Below are positions 38,835-47,463 of a stretch of DNA of 64,000 nucleotides, in pieces (position 1 is the stretch's first letter; each line of letters starts with the position of its first letter). The position numbers and the translations under genes are program-made. The stretch is from Williamsia deligens (GTDB lineage: Bacteria > Actinomycetota > Actinomycetes > Mycobacteriales > Mycobacteriaceae): contig NZ_JAMTCI010000001.1 in the NCBI RefSeq assembly GCF_024171765.1, positions 2,962,796 through 3,026,795 of the forward strand. Reading direction: 5' to 3'. The notes below the pieces were generated by a model that was given only the letters and a program-made list of their open reading frames with translations, was not told the DNA's origin and searched no databases.

Positions 38835-40369
38835 ACCGCACCACCCGTCAGCCGGCGCGCGTCCAACGCCCCGAACGGGTGGTCGGCGCGCCGCCAGGCG
38901 TCGGCGAGCGCGACAGCCCGCTGGTCGTGGCGGCGGTCGGCGGCGTCGCCGATCTCGCGTGCCGCGTGCGAGTGGGTGAACGCGCGCTCGCGCGCATAGT
39001 CGGCGGCGGTGTCCTTGGACACCATGAACGCCCAGTCCGAGGCCAGGCCCAGGACCGTCTCGCGCACGATCTGGTCGGCGACAGGGTCGCGCGTCGTGGC
39101 GTCCCGATCGAGTCGCTTGGTCACCGTGTCCAGGGTCGAGGCGGTCACCTCGCGCTGCACGCGGACCAGGTCGTCCACGGCCGGGCCGTCCCAGACGCGC
39201 CAGTCCTTGCCCGATCCCCAGCTCGACGGCCCGAGATCGACTGCGTCGCCGACGAAGCCGTCCTCGATCGCCGTCTGCAGGGTCGTCACCTCGACGCCGG
39301 CGTCGGGCAGTGCCCGGAGCACCGCCTCGAGCCACCGCGGGCCCTCGTGCCACCAGTGCCCGAACAGTTCGGTGTCGAAGGCGGCCACCACCAACGCGGG
39401 TCGTCCGATCCGTTCCGACTGTTCCCGCAACCGGTCGCGGACCCGTCCCACGAAGTCGTCGACGTGGCGGGCGAGGGCGAGTTCCGCGCGGTCGGGGTCG
39501 TAGGGGGCCTTGTCCGGCCCGGGCACGGATCGGCCCGTCACCCGAGCGGCCTTGAACCCGAAACGGTGGTCCCACGTGTGGAAGTCGCGGTACGCGGGGT
39601 GACCGGGATATCCCGAGCGCGGCGACCAGACCCGGTAGCTGATCTCGAGATCGCGTCCGACCGCCAGCACGTCGGAGTCCCCGACAGGCCGTGCCAGTGC
39701 GGTGTCGCCGTGCAGGGCGGGGCCGTCGACGAGGAAATGGCCCACGCCGGCGGCGGCGTAACCGTCCTCCATCCCGGGTGCGTACGCGCACTCGGGTGCC
39801 CAGATGCCCGCGGGCCGCCGTCCGATCCGCGCGCGCGTGTCGGCGAGCCCCTCCTCGAGGCAGAACCGGCGCATCCGCGGGTCCATGGTCGGCGCGAAAC
39901 CGTGTGCCAACGGACCGGACAACAGTTCGAGGACGCCGGAGTCGACGAGGTGCCGCAGTGCTCCGGATCCGCCGTGGCGCCACTGGGTCTCGAAGTCGTC
40001 GATCGCGGCGGCCGCGGCAGCGTGCTCGCGGACACCCAGTTGCAGGGCCCCGGCATCGTGTTCGGTCGTGCCGACGACCGCGGCCTCCGCGGCGCGCGTC
40101 TGCCACGAACCGAGCCACGCGTGCATCGCCGCGGCGCAGTACGGGTCGTCGAGCTGGGCGGCCAGCACGGGGGTCACACCCAGGGTCAGCTGGTCGCGCA
40201 GTCCGTCGGACGCGAGACGACGCAGCGCCGCGAACAACGGCTGATACGACGACGCCCAGGACTGATAGAGCCACTCCTCACCGACCGGCCAGGCACCGTG
40301 ATGGGCGAGCCAGGGGAGATGCGAGTGCAGGACCAGCGCGAACCGACCCGGCACCGGTGAGGGGCTCAT
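38831..40369 (-). CDS. GH57 1,4-alpha-glucan branching enzyme (Rv3031-like)
   Basis: A 512-residue GH57-type enzyme. It begins with the family motif ALVLHSHLPWLAHHG; the nucleophile Glu is in GIWAPECAYAPG and the acid Asp in VVAAFDTELFGHWWHEG. A DUF1957-like C-terminal helical part follows (residues about 400-512). Homolog of M. tuberculosis Rv3031, proposed to branch the alpha-glucan of methylglucose lipopolysaccharide. ATG at 40369 is preferred, because homology starts there and it lies 8 nt after the upstream methyltransferase stop. Confidence 0.9.
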   Translation of the reverse strand: MSPSPVPGRFALVLHSHLPWLAHHGAWPVGEEWLYQSWASSYQPLFAALRRLASDGLRDQLTLGVTPVLAAQLDDPYCAAAMHAWLGSWQTRAAEAAVVGTTEHDAGALQLGVREHAAAAAAIDDFETQWRHGGSGALRHLVDSGVLELLSGPLAHGFAPTMDPRMRRFCLEEGLADTRARIGRRPAGIWAPECAYAPGMEDGYAAAGVGHFLVDGPALHGDTALARPVGDSDVLAVGRDLEISYRVWSPRSGYPGHPAYRDFHTWDHRFGFKAARVTGRSVPGPDKAPYDPDRAELALARHVDDFVGRVRDRLREQSERIGRPALVVAAFDTELFGHWWHEGPRWLEAVLRALPDAGVEVTTLQTAIEDGFVGDAVDLGPSSWGSGKDWRVWDGPAVDDLVRVQREVTASTLDTVTKRLDRDATTRDPVADQIVRETVLGLASDWAFMVSKDTAADYARERAFTHSHAAREIGDAADRRHDQRAVALADAWRRADHPFGALDARRLTGGAV

Positions 40370-40376
40370 CGGAGGG

Positions 40377-41156
40377 TCATGCCGTGGCGACGGCCAACAG
40401 ATCGAGGCTGTCGTCGATGCCACGCGCCTGATCGGGCTCGTCGGGGTGGATCTCGAAGTCGTCGGTCCGGATGCTGGCCACGTCCGCGGCGAGCGCGACC
40501 GGCCACGGCTCGTCGGCGAGGGCGCGGCCGATCTGTGCGTCGACGAAGGACCCGTTCCAGCGCTTGTCCAGCGCCCGCAGCGCCGACCCGTGGTGGACTC
40601 CGAGCATCTCGGTGACGGTGAACCCGCCGCCGACGAGCAGCTCGGTGAGCTCCGCGGCCGACAGCTCCCGCGTGTGGAAGGGGTTCAGCGGCGTGTCCCG
40701 GCCGGGGGAGAAGGTCAGCCGGTTGGGGGTGCTCATCAGCAGCACCCCACCGGGGCGCAGGACGCGACGGCATTCGGCGACGAACCGCTCCTGGTCCCAG
40801 AGGTGTTCGATCACCTGGAAGTTCACGATCACGTCGACGTCGTCGTCGGCGAGCGGGAGGTCCACGAGGTTCGCTCGGCGGACGTCGAGGCGCGGGTACG
40901 TCGCCCGCGAGTGCTGGACCGCGGACTCGTCGTAGTCGACGCAGACCACATCGGCGCCCGATGCCGCGAGCATGTCGGCGCCGTACCCCTCGCCGGACCC
41001 CGCCTCGAGCACACGTCGACCTCGGCACATCGGGGTGACGTGGGCGTAGGCGACCTCGTGCCGCCGGAACCAGTAGTTCTCCTCGGCGATGCCCGGCGCC
41101 GTCCGCTCGCCGGTGAGCGCGAGCACCGGCTCGGGGGCGTCGGTTGCGTTGGTCAT
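40377..41156 (-). CDS. SAM-dependent methyltransferase of the MGLP-type cluster (Rv3030-like)
   Basis: A 259-residue class I methyltransferase: SAM motif VLEAGSGEGYGADML, acidic residue end VVCVDYDESAVQHS, and IVNFQVIEHLWDQERFV with the later LMSTPNRLTF. M. tuberculosis Rv3030 sits at this place and is thought to methylate the glucan or glucosylglycerate. It heads the minus-strand run MT-GH57-GT4, with only 7 nt to the GH57 start. ATG at 41156 has TAGGCT 7 nt upstream. Divergent from etfB, as in M. tuberculosis. Confidence 0.9.
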   Translation of the reverse strand: MTNATDAPEPVLALTGERTAPGIAEENYWFRRHEVAYAHVTPMCRGRRVLEAGSGEGYGADMLAASGADVVCVDYDESAVQHSRATYPRLDVRRANLVDLPLADDDVDVIVNFQVIEHLWDQERFVAECRRVLRPGGVLLMSTPNRLTFSPGRDTPLNPFHTRELSAAELTELLVGGGFTVTEMLGVHHGSALRALDKRWNGSFVDAQIGRALADEPWPVALAADVASIRTDDFEIHPDEPDQARGIDDSLDLLAVATA

Positions 41157-41163
41157 CTGCGGG

Positions 41164-41169
41164 AGCCTA
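41164..41169 (-). promoter_or_regulatory. -10 element, leaderless start of Rv3030-like methyltransferase
   Basis: Minus-strand TAGGCT is followed by 7 nt and the ATG at 41156. Confidence 0.5.
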
Positions 41170-41304
41170 GTGGGCGCCGTCGAGGAGCCGATCCGGCGAT
41201 CGTCCCGCCCCGGATGTGATCGATGTCTCCGCGCTACTGGCGGATGTGTTCAGCATCGCGGCTCACCTGCGAGGACGGCGTGTCGACGGCCTGACGGAAA
41301 CGTC

Positions 41305-41344
41305 TAGAATGGGTCGAGGACGCTTTACCTTACCGGGCAGTAAG
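41305..41344 (+). promoter_or_regulatory. etfB promoter with operator-like dyad
   Basis: A -10 TAGAAT (41305-41310), whose weak -35 match (TGTCGA, 41281-41286) is 18 nt upstream, is followed by the dyad CTTAC-CGGGCA-GTAAG (41329-41344), flanked by TTTACC on the left and TTTACG on the right. It lies just after the expected +1 (about 41317), where a TetR- or GntR-type repressor could block etfBA. The regulator is unknown. Confidence 0.45.
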
Positions 41345-41388
41345 TTTACGGTGAGTTCACAACCGCTGAGTGGAGGTCGAAGAGGACC

Positions 41389-42174
41389 ATGACGAACATC
41401 GTCGTACTGATCAAGCAGGTTCCGGACACCTGGTCCGAGCGCAAGCTCTCGGACGGTGACTACACGCTCGATCGCGAGGCGGCCGACGCCGTGCTCGACG
41501 AGATCAACGAGCGCGCTGTCGAGGAGGCCCTGCAGATCAAGGAGGCCTCCGGCGGCGAGGTCACGATCCTGTCGGCCGGTCCGGAGCGCACCACGGACGC
41601 GATCCGCAAGGCACTGTCGATGGGCGCCGACAAGGCGATCCACATCAAGGACGACCAGATGCACGGCTCCGACGCGGTGCAGACCGCGTACGTGCTGGCG
41701 CGTGCGCTCGGCACCGTCGAGGGCGTCGAGCTGGTCATCGCCGGCAACGAGGCGACCGACGGCCGCGGCGGCGCGATCCCGTCGATGATCGCCGAGTACC
41801 TCGAGTTGCCGCACCTGACGCACCTGCGCAAGCTCACCGTCGACGGCGAGACCCTGACGGGCGAGCGCGAGACCGACGAGGGCATCACCCACGTCGAGTC
41901 GACGCTGCCGGCCATCGTGAGCGTCAACGAGAAGATCAACGAGCCCCGCTTCCCGTCCTTCAAGGGCATCATGGCCGCGAAGAAGAAGGAAGTGCAGGTC
42001 GTCTCCCTCGCCGACATCGGTGTCGAGGCCGGCGACGTGGGCCTGGAGAACGCCGGTTCGACGGTCACCAACAACACCCCGAAGCCGCCCAAGACCGCGG
42101 GTGAGCGCGTCACCGACGAGGGTGACGGCGGCAGCAAGGTCGCGCAGTACCTCGTCGGCCAGAAGATCATCTGA
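41389..42174 (+). CDS. etfB: Electron transfer flavoprotein beta subunit
   Basis: A 261-residue EtfB/FixA protein. It starts MTNIVVLIKQVPDTWSERKL; the AMP-binding motif is VIAGNEATDGRGGAIPSMIA, and the recognition loop PRFPSFKGIMAAKKKEVQVV near residue 190. Pairs with EtfA to carry electrons from acyl-CoA and other flavin dehydrogenases to the quinone pool. AGAGGACC lies before the ATG. Order and spacing with etfA (36 nt) match M. tuberculosis Rv3029c-Rv3028c. Confidence 0.96.
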   Translation: MTNIVVLIKQVPDTWSERKLSDGDYTLDREAADAVLDEINERAVEEALQIKEASGGEVTILSAGPERTTDAIRKALSMGADKAIHIKDDQMHGSDAVQTAYVLARALGTVEGVELVIAGNEATDGRGGAIPSMIAEYLELPHLTHLRKLTVDGETLTGERETDEGITHVESTLPAIVSVNEKINEPRFPSFKGIMAAKKKEVQVVSLADIGVEAGDVGLENAGSTVTNNTPKPPKTAGERVTDEGDGGSKVAQYLVGQKII

Positions 42175-42210
42175 GACGCCCCCACACGCATCCCGAGGAG
42201 CACACAACTC

Positions 42211-43167
42211 ATGGCAGAAGTACTCGTTCTCGCTGAGCTCGACGCCGAGGGCGGCCTGAAGAAGGTCACCGGCGAGCTCATCACCGCAGCCCGCGCGCTC
42301 GGCTCGCCGAGCGTCGTCGTCGCCGGGAAGCCCGGCACGGCCGACAGCGTCGTCGACGCCCTCAAGGAGGCCGGCGCCGAGAAGATCTACGTCGCCGAGT
42401 CCGACGACGTCGACGGCTACCTGATCAGCCCCAAGGTCGACATCCTGGCGTCCGTCGCCGAGCAGGCCTCGCCGGCCGCGATCATCGTCGCGGCCAACGC
42501 CGACGGCAAGGAGATCTCGGGACGCCTGGCCGTGCGCCTGGGCTCGGGCATCCTCTACGACGTCGTCGACATCAAGGAGGACAAGACCGGCGTGCACTCG
42601 ATCTTCGGTGGCGCGTTCACCGTCGAGGCGCAGCCCAAGGGCGACATCCCGATCTATTCGGTGCGTCCGGGTGGCGTCGAGGCCGTCCCGCAGGCCGGCG
42701 CCGGCGAGCGCGTCGACGTCGAGGTCCCCGCCCCCGCGGCCAACGCGGTCAAGATCACCAAGGTGGAGCCGATCGTCGGTGGCGACCGCCCCGAGCTGAC
42801 GGAGGCGTCGATCGTCGTCTCCGGTGGTCGTGGCGTCGGCAGTGCCGACAAGTTCTCCGTGGTCGAGGATCTCGCCGACTCGCTCGGCGCAGCCGTCGGC
42901 GCGTCCCGCGCCGCGGTCGACTCCGGCTACTACCCGGGGCAGTTCCAGGTCGGCCAGACGGGCAAGACCGTCTCGCCGCAGCTGTACGTCGCGCTGGGCA
43001 TCTCCGGAGCCATCCAGCACCGCGCCGGCATGCAGACCTCGAAGACCATCGTGGCCGTCAACAAGGACGAAGAGGCCCCGATCTTCGAGATCGCCGACTA
43101 CGGCGTCGTGGGCGATCTCTTCGACGTCGCACCGCAGCTGACCGACGAGGTCAAGAAGCGCAAGTGA
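42211..43167 (+). CDS. etfA: Electron transfer flavoprotein alpha subunit
   Basis: A 318-residue EtfA/FixB protein. The C-terminal FAD domain shows [28 protein letters not shown] and the signature [20 protein letters not shown], which holds the FAD. The N-terminal half is the alpha-specific domain. RBS GAGGAG is about 10 nt before the ATG. A long hairpin ends the operon (43201-43233). Confidence 0.97.
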   Translation: MAEVLVLAELDAEGGLKKVTGELITAARALGSPSVVVAGKPGTADSVVDALKEAGAEKIYVAESDDVDGYLISPKVDILASVAEQASPAAIIVAANADGKEISGRLAVRLGSGILYDVVDIKEDKTGVHSIFGGAFTVEAQPKGDIPIYSVRPGGVEAVPQAGAGERVDVEVPAPAANAVKITKVEPIVGGDRPELTEASIVVSGGRGVGSADKFSVVEDLADSLGAAVGASRAAVDSGYYPGQFQVGQTGKTVSPQLYVALGISGAIQHRAGMQTSKTIVAVNKDEEAPIFEIADYGVVGDLFDVAPQLTDEVKKRK

Positions 43168-43200
43168 CACCTGCCGGTCGCTGACCGGCACAGCACCGAC

Positions 43201-43233
43201 CACGACCCCCGGGACACCGTCCCGGGGGTCGTG
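43201..43233. terminator. Strong hairpin terminator after etfA
   Basis: A perfect 15-bp stem: CACGACCCCCGGGAC (43201-43215) and GTCCCGGGGGTCGTG (43219-43233), loop ACC. No U-tract, as typical of actinobacterial intrinsic terminators. Confidence 0.8.
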
Positions 43234-43359
43234 TCGCGTCTCGGGGACACGCACACGTCGGTGGGGTGTAACCCGGGCGCGCAGGAGTTCACCGCACCTC
43301 CACCGACATGACACGCCGGTGCAGCACGGCCGCCCGGTGCGCTCGATACACCTGTGCAC

Positions 43360-44211
43360 ATGGCGACGACACTGCTCGACGGCACCCACCCCACGACGCC
43401 GACCCGGCGCTCCCGCGTGCTGCTGCGCGGCCCGCGGTACAGCCTCCACCTGACGACCCGGCCCGAGGACGTCGAGGCCGCGCAACGGTTGCGGCACACC
43501 GTGTTCTCGCGAGAACCCGGTTTCGGCACCGCGATGGTCGGGACCGTCGACGGCCGTGACGCCGACCGCTTCGACGACCACTGCGACCACCTCCTGGTGC
43601 GCGACGACCACGCCGACGGTGCGGTCGTCGGGTGTGCTCGCGTGCTGACCCCGGACGCGGCGATCGCCGCCGGTGGTCTCTACGGCGCCGGTGAGTTCGA
43701 CCTGCTGGAGTTGGCCCCGATCGCGGCCGAGACCGTCGAGATGGGGCGAGCGTGTGTGCTCGAGGGACACCGGTCGGGGTCGGTGATGGCGCTGATGTGG
43801 TCCGGAACGCTGCGGTATCTCGACGAGACCGGCCATCGGTACGTCGTCGGATGCACCTCGGTCCCGGTCGACCCGGTCGACGGCACCGCCCCGGGTGCGG
43901 TGATCCGTGGGACGCGAGACCTCGTCCGCGATCGACACCGCGCAGCGTGGCAGGTCTTCCCGCACCGCCCCGTGGTGATCGAGGGCAGGCGGCTCGACGA
44001 GATCGATCCGCCACCGCGGCTGACGCTGACGCCGCTGATGTCGGGCTACCTGCGGATCGGTGCGCGCGTCTGCGGGGAACCAGCACACGACCCGGACTTC
44101 GGCGTCGGGGACTTCCTGACGGTCCTCGACAAGGAGACGGCCGACCGCCGCTACCTCGAGCGGCTGCGCGGCCTGGCCGACCGGTGCGAGGTCGCGGAGG
44201 TGGCGCGGTGA
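43360..44211 (+). CDS. OlsB-like N-acyltransferase (GNAT/hemolysin-like, Rv3027c-like)
   Basis: A 283-residue acyltransferase of the OlsB/hemolysin-like family, which in rhizobia N-acylates ornithine from acyl-ACP. Shared features are AQRLRHTVFSREPGFGT, DADRFDDHCDHLLVRD, GGLYGAGEFDLLELAP, VEMGRACVLEGHR and VVGCTSVPV. It is followed with a GTGA overlap by the PlsC-like O-acyltransferase gene, the OlsB-OlsA gene pair arrangement. Production of an ornithine-type or other N-acyl lipid is inferred. ATG at 43360; a GTG at 43354 is 2 codons longer. Confidence 0.83.
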   Translation: MATTLLDGTHPTTPTRRSRVLLRGPRYSLHLTTRPEDVEAAQRLRHTVFSREPGFGTAMVGTVDGRDADRFDDHCDHLLVRDDHADGAVVGCARVLTPDAAIAAGGLYGAGEFDLLELAPIAAETVEMGRACVLEGHRSGSVMALMWSGTLRYLDETGHRYVVGCTSVPVDPVDGTAPGAVIRGTRDLVRDRHRAAWQVFPHRPVVIEGRRLDEIDPPPRLTLTPLMSGYLRIGARVCGEPAHDPDFGVGDFLTVLDKETADRRYLERLRGLADRCEVAEVAR

Positions 44212-45116
44212 CCGACCACGCCTGGTTCCCGACGAGCTCCTGCGACGCGAGCTGCGTCCGCGAGCCCGCCTCCGATCCCGTGGGTCCGCTCGGTGTGGCA
44301 TGCCGGGTGGCGCGGTTCACCGTGACGGCAGGAGCGGTGGTCGCCGCCGGGACCCCCGTCTCGCTGCTGCCGCGTCCGGTGCGTCGACGGTTCCTCCGCG
44401 GCTCGGCGCGGTCACTGCTGGCATCCCTGGGGATCACCGTCGAGGTCGACGACCGTCGGCCGCAGGTCGGTCGCGGGGTGGGGCTCGTGGTCGCCAACCA
44501 CACCACGTTCCTCGACATCGTGGCGATCGCCTGCGTGGTGCCCGCACGGTTCGTCGCCAAGTCCGAGGTCCTCGGATGGCCGGTCGTGGGCGACCTCGCC
44601 CGCAGGCTGGGTGTGATCGGCATCGACCGGCGCTCGCTGCGATCCCTGCCCGCGACCGTCGCCGCCATGACCGAGGGCCTGTTCGCCGACGACGCCGTCG
44701 GCGTCTTCCCCGAGGGCACCACCTGGTGCGGCCACGCGGGCGGTCGTTTCCGGCCGGCCGCCTTCCAGGCCGCGGTCGACGCGCAGATGCCGGTCATCCC
44801 CGTACACGTCGGTTTCCGCGACGCCGACGGGGCTGTCGCCACCGTGTCGGCGTTCATCGGCGACGACGACCTGATGGACACCGTGCGACGCATCCTGCGG
44901 ACGCGCGGACTGTCGGTGGTGGTCCGGGTGCACGAGCTGCAGCTGCCCGCGGACGACCGTCGCGAGCTGACACGACGCTGCGAGCGACTGGTGTTCGGTG
45001 ACCTCGTGTCGGACGACTCGCTGGCCGCCATCCCCACGATCCCGGCGCCGGTGCGTCCGATCCGGTCGGCGGCGGGCGCGCCGTCGGCCGGACAGGTGCC
45101 CGCAGGCGCGGCATAG
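44208..45116 (+). CDS. 1-acyl-glycerol-3-phosphate acyltransferase-like (PlsC/OlsA-like, Rv3026c-like)
   Basis: A 302-residue membrane acyltransferase with the PlsC motifs NHTTFLD (HxxxxD) and GVFPEGTTW (acceptor-binding EGT), plus MPVIPVHVGF. An N-terminal hydrophobic segment around residues 37-56 may anchor it. It would acylate a lyso-lipid at a hydroxyl: either lysophosphatidic acid or the N-acyl product of the upstream OlsB-like enzyme. GTG at 44208 overlaps the upstream stop by 4 nt. The C-terminal ~40 residues are low-complexity. Confidence 0.85.
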   Translation: MTDHAWFPTSSCDASCVREPASDPVGPLGVACRVARFTVTAGAVVAAGTPVSLLPRPVRRRFLRGSARSLLASLGITVEVDDRRPQVGRGVGLVVANHTTFLDIVAIACVVPARFVAKSEVLGWPVVGDLARRLGVIGIDRRSLRSLPATVAAMTEGLFADDAVGVFPEGTTWCGHAGGRFRPAAFQAAVDAQMPVIPVHVGFRDADGAVATVSAFIGDDDLMDTVRRILRTRGLSVVVRVHELQLPADDRRELTRRCERLVFGDLVSDDSLAAIPTIPAPVRPIRSAAGAPSAGQVPAGAA

Positions 45117-45129
45117 GGCGGTCCGCCGG

Positions 45130-45135
45130 TACTCT
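45130..45135 (+). promoter_or_regulatory. -10 element of cysteine desulfurase gene
   Basis: TACTCT ends 9 nt before the ATG at 45145, which would give a leader of only 2-3 nt. Confidence 0.4.
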
Positions 45136-45144
45136 GGGTCGGTC

Positions 45145-46350
45145 ATGCCCGCCTTCGTGAACGGCCCCGTCTACCTCGATCACGCAGCGTCCACGCCGAT
45201 GCACCCCGCCGCTGTCGAGGCGATGACGCGCATCCTGGCCGACGCGGGCAACGCCGCCTCGCTCCACGGCTCGGGTCGTCGGGCCCGGCGTCACCTCGAG
45301 GAGGCGCGCGAGACGGTCGCCGCGGCGATCAACGCCCGCCCGTCGGAGATCGTCTTCACCGCCGGCGGCACCGAGAGCGACAACCTCGCGATCAAGGGGA
45401 TCTTCTGGGCGCGCACGGCCGCGGACCCGCGCCGCCGTCGCCTCGTCATCTCCGCCGTCGAACACCATGCCGTCATGGACCCCGCCGCGTGGCTCGCCGA
45501 CCGCGGCGACGCCGACCTCGTGGTCCTCCCCGTCGACGGTGAGGGCCGGGTGTCCCCGGCCGACCTGCGCACCGAGCTGGCGCAGCACGGTGCCGAGACC
45601 GCGCTCGTGTCGGTGATGTGGGCGAACAACGAGGTCGGGACCATCCAGCCCGTCGCCGAACTCGCCGCGGTCGCCGCCGAGTACGGCGTCCCGTTCCACA
45701 CCGACGCCGTCCAGGCCGTGGGACACATCCCCGTCGATCTCGCCGCCGTCGGCGTGAGCGCCCTGACGCTCGCGGCGCACAAGTTCGGCGGCCCGCACGG
45801 CATGGGGGCCCTGGTCCTGCGCCGCGACGTGGACTGCGTCCCCCTGCTGCACGGCGGCGGTCACGAGCGCGACGTCCGGTCGGGCACCCCGGACGCCGCT
45901 GCCGCGGCCGGGATGGCCGCAGCCCTGCGGATCGCCGTCGACGAGCTGCCCGTCACCATGCGTTCCGTGGCCGCCCGCCGTGATCGCCTCCTCGACGTCG
46001 CGCGCGGGGTCGAGGGATGTGTGGTCAACGGACCGCTCGGCGTGGATCGTCTGCCCGGCAACGCCCACGTGTCCCTCCTCGGATGCGAGGGTGACTCGCT
46101 GCTGATGCTGCTCGACGCCAACGGCATCGAGTGTTCGACGGGCTCGGCCTGCACCGCGGGCGTCGCCCGGGCGAGCCACGTCCTGCTGGCCATGGGGTTG
46201 TCGACCCCCGACGCCCGCAGCAGCCTCCGCTTCTCCCTCGCGCCGTCGACCACCGACGCCGAGATCGACGCCGTCGCCGACGTCCTGGCCGATGTCGCCG
46301 ACCGGGCCCGCGTCGCGGGCATGGCGGGCGCCGTCGTCGGGGAGCGCTGA
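45145..46350 (+). CDS. Cysteine desulfurase (IscS-type)
   Basis: A 401-residue PLP enzyme that takes sulfur from cysteine. It starts VYLDHAASTPMHP; the PLP Schiff-base lysine is Lys213 in LAAHKFGGPHG, and the sulfur-accepting Cys336 is in ECSTGSACTAG. Matches M. tuberculosis Rv3025c. The tRNA thiolase gene mnmA follows after 3 nt, so its main job is probably to supply sulfur for tRNA 2-thiouridine, with other sulfur uses possible. The ATG at 45145 is the start of conserved sequence; a longer open frame upstream lies in the PlsC-like gene. Confidence 0.94.
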   Translation: MPAFVNGPVYLDHAASTPMHPAAVEAMTRILADAGNAASLHGSGRRARRHLEEARETVAAAINARPSEIVFTAGGTESDNLAIKGIFWARTAADPRRRRLVISAVEHHAVMDPAAWLADRGDADLVVLPVDGEGRVSPADLRTELAQHGAETALVSVMWANNEVGTIQPVAELAAVAAEYGVPFHTDAVQAVGHIPVDLAAVGVSALTLAAHKFGGPHGMGALVLRRDVDCVPLLHGGGHERDVRSGTPDAAAAAGMAAALRIAVDELPVTMRSVAARRDRLLDVARGVEGCVVNGPLGVDRLPGNAHVSLLGCEGDSLLMLLDANGIECSTGSACTAGVARASHVLLAMGLSTPDARSSLRFSLAPSTTDAEIDAVADVLADVADRARVAGMAGAVVGER

Positions 46351-46353
46351 GCC

Positions 46354-47463
46354 GTGCGTGTCCTGGCCGCGATGAGCGGCGGAGTCGACTCCGCCGTGGC
46401 CGCCGCGCGCGCCGTCGACGCCGGCCACGACGTCACCGGTGTGCACCTCGCGCTGTCGACCGCACCCGGCGCACTGCGCACCGGCAGTCGTGGATGCTGC
46501 TCGCGGGAGGACGCCGACGATGCACGACGCGCGGCCGACGTGCTCGGGATCCCGTTCTACGTCTGGGATTTCGCCGAGCGGTTCCGCGACGACGTCATCG
46601 ACGAGTTCGTCGACGCCTACGCCCGCGGTCTCACACCCAACCCCTGTCTGACCTGCAACGAGAAGATCAAGTTCTCCGCGCTGGCCCACCGCGCGCGGGC
46701 ACTGGGATTCGACGCGCTGGCCACCGGTCACTACGCGCGCCTGTCCGACGGAGTGCTCCGGCGCGCCGTCGACCCCGACAAGGACCAGTCCTACGTCCTG
46801 GCCGTCCTCACCGCGGAGCAGCTGGCGCACGCGATGTTCCCGGTCGGGGACACCCCCAAGCCCGAGATCCGCGCCGAGGCGGCACGGCGTGGCCTCACCG
46901 TCGCCGACAAGCCCGACTCGCACGACATCTGCTTCATCCCCAGCGGCGACACCCGCGCGTTCCTCGGTGCCCGTATCGGCGTGCGTCCCGGACTCGTGGT
47001 GGACGGCGCGACCGGGGACACCCTCGCCGAGCACGACGGCATCCACGGGTTCACCATCGGGCAGCGCAAGGGGTTGGGCATCGAGGCGCCCGCGACCGAC
47101 GGAGCCCCGCGCTACGTGACCGGGATCGACCCGACCACCGCGACGGTGACGGTGGGATCGTCGCTGGACCTGCAGGTCTCGTCGATCACCGCCGAGCGCG
47201 CCGTGTGGACGTCGGGGACCGTCCCCACCGGTGCCATCGACTGCGTCGTGCAGGTGCGCGCCCACGGAGGGCTCGCCCCCGCCCGCGCCCACGCTGTCGA
47301 CGCCGGGACCGGTATCGCCATCGAGCTGCACGAACCGCTGACCGGTGTGGCCGGCGGTCAGGCCGCGGTGCTCTACGCACCCGACGACGGGGCCGGGGAC
47401 CGCGTCATCGGATGTGGTCGGATCAGCGCGTCTCCGACGCGGGGTCGGATCAGCGCCGCGTGA
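46354..47463 (+). CDS. mnmA: tRNA-specific 2-thiouridylase
   Basis: A 369-residue MnmA/TrmU (thiolates U34 in tRNA-Lys, -Glu and -Gln). The PP-loop is [17 protein letters not shown] at the N-terminus; the first catalytic Cys lies in [12 protein letters not shown], and the second in [11 protein letters not shown]. The C-terminal beta-barrel region has the [12 protein letters not shown] signature. GTG start 3 nt after the cysteine desulfurase stop. The MetE-like gene overlaps its stop (GTGA), so at least three genes form an operon. Confidence 0.95.
   Translation: MRVLAAMSGGVDSAVAAARAVDAGHDVTGVHLALSTAPGALRTGSRGCCSREDADDARRAADVLGIPFYVWDFAERFRDDVIDEFVDAYARGLTPNPCLTCNEKIKFSALAHRARALGFDALATGHYARLSDGVLRRAVDPDKDQSYVLAVLTAEQLAHAMFPVGDTPKPEIRAEAARRGLTVADKPDSHDICFIPSGDTRAFLGARIGVRPGLVVDGATGDTLAEHDGIHGFTIGQRKGLGIEAPATDGAPRYVTGIDPTTATVTVGSSLDLQVSSITAERAVWTSGTVPTGAIDCVVQVRAHGGLAPARAHAVDAGTGIAIELHEPLTGVAGGQAAVLYAPDDGAGDRVIGCGRISASPTRGRISAA

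Noticed and set aside
41263-44301. A 1012-residue minus-strand open frame across etfBA
   Set aside because: It is antisense to etfB, etfA and the OlsB-like gene, has a composition typical of GC-rich shadow frames (Arg, His, Asp, Val-rich) and no recognisable domain.
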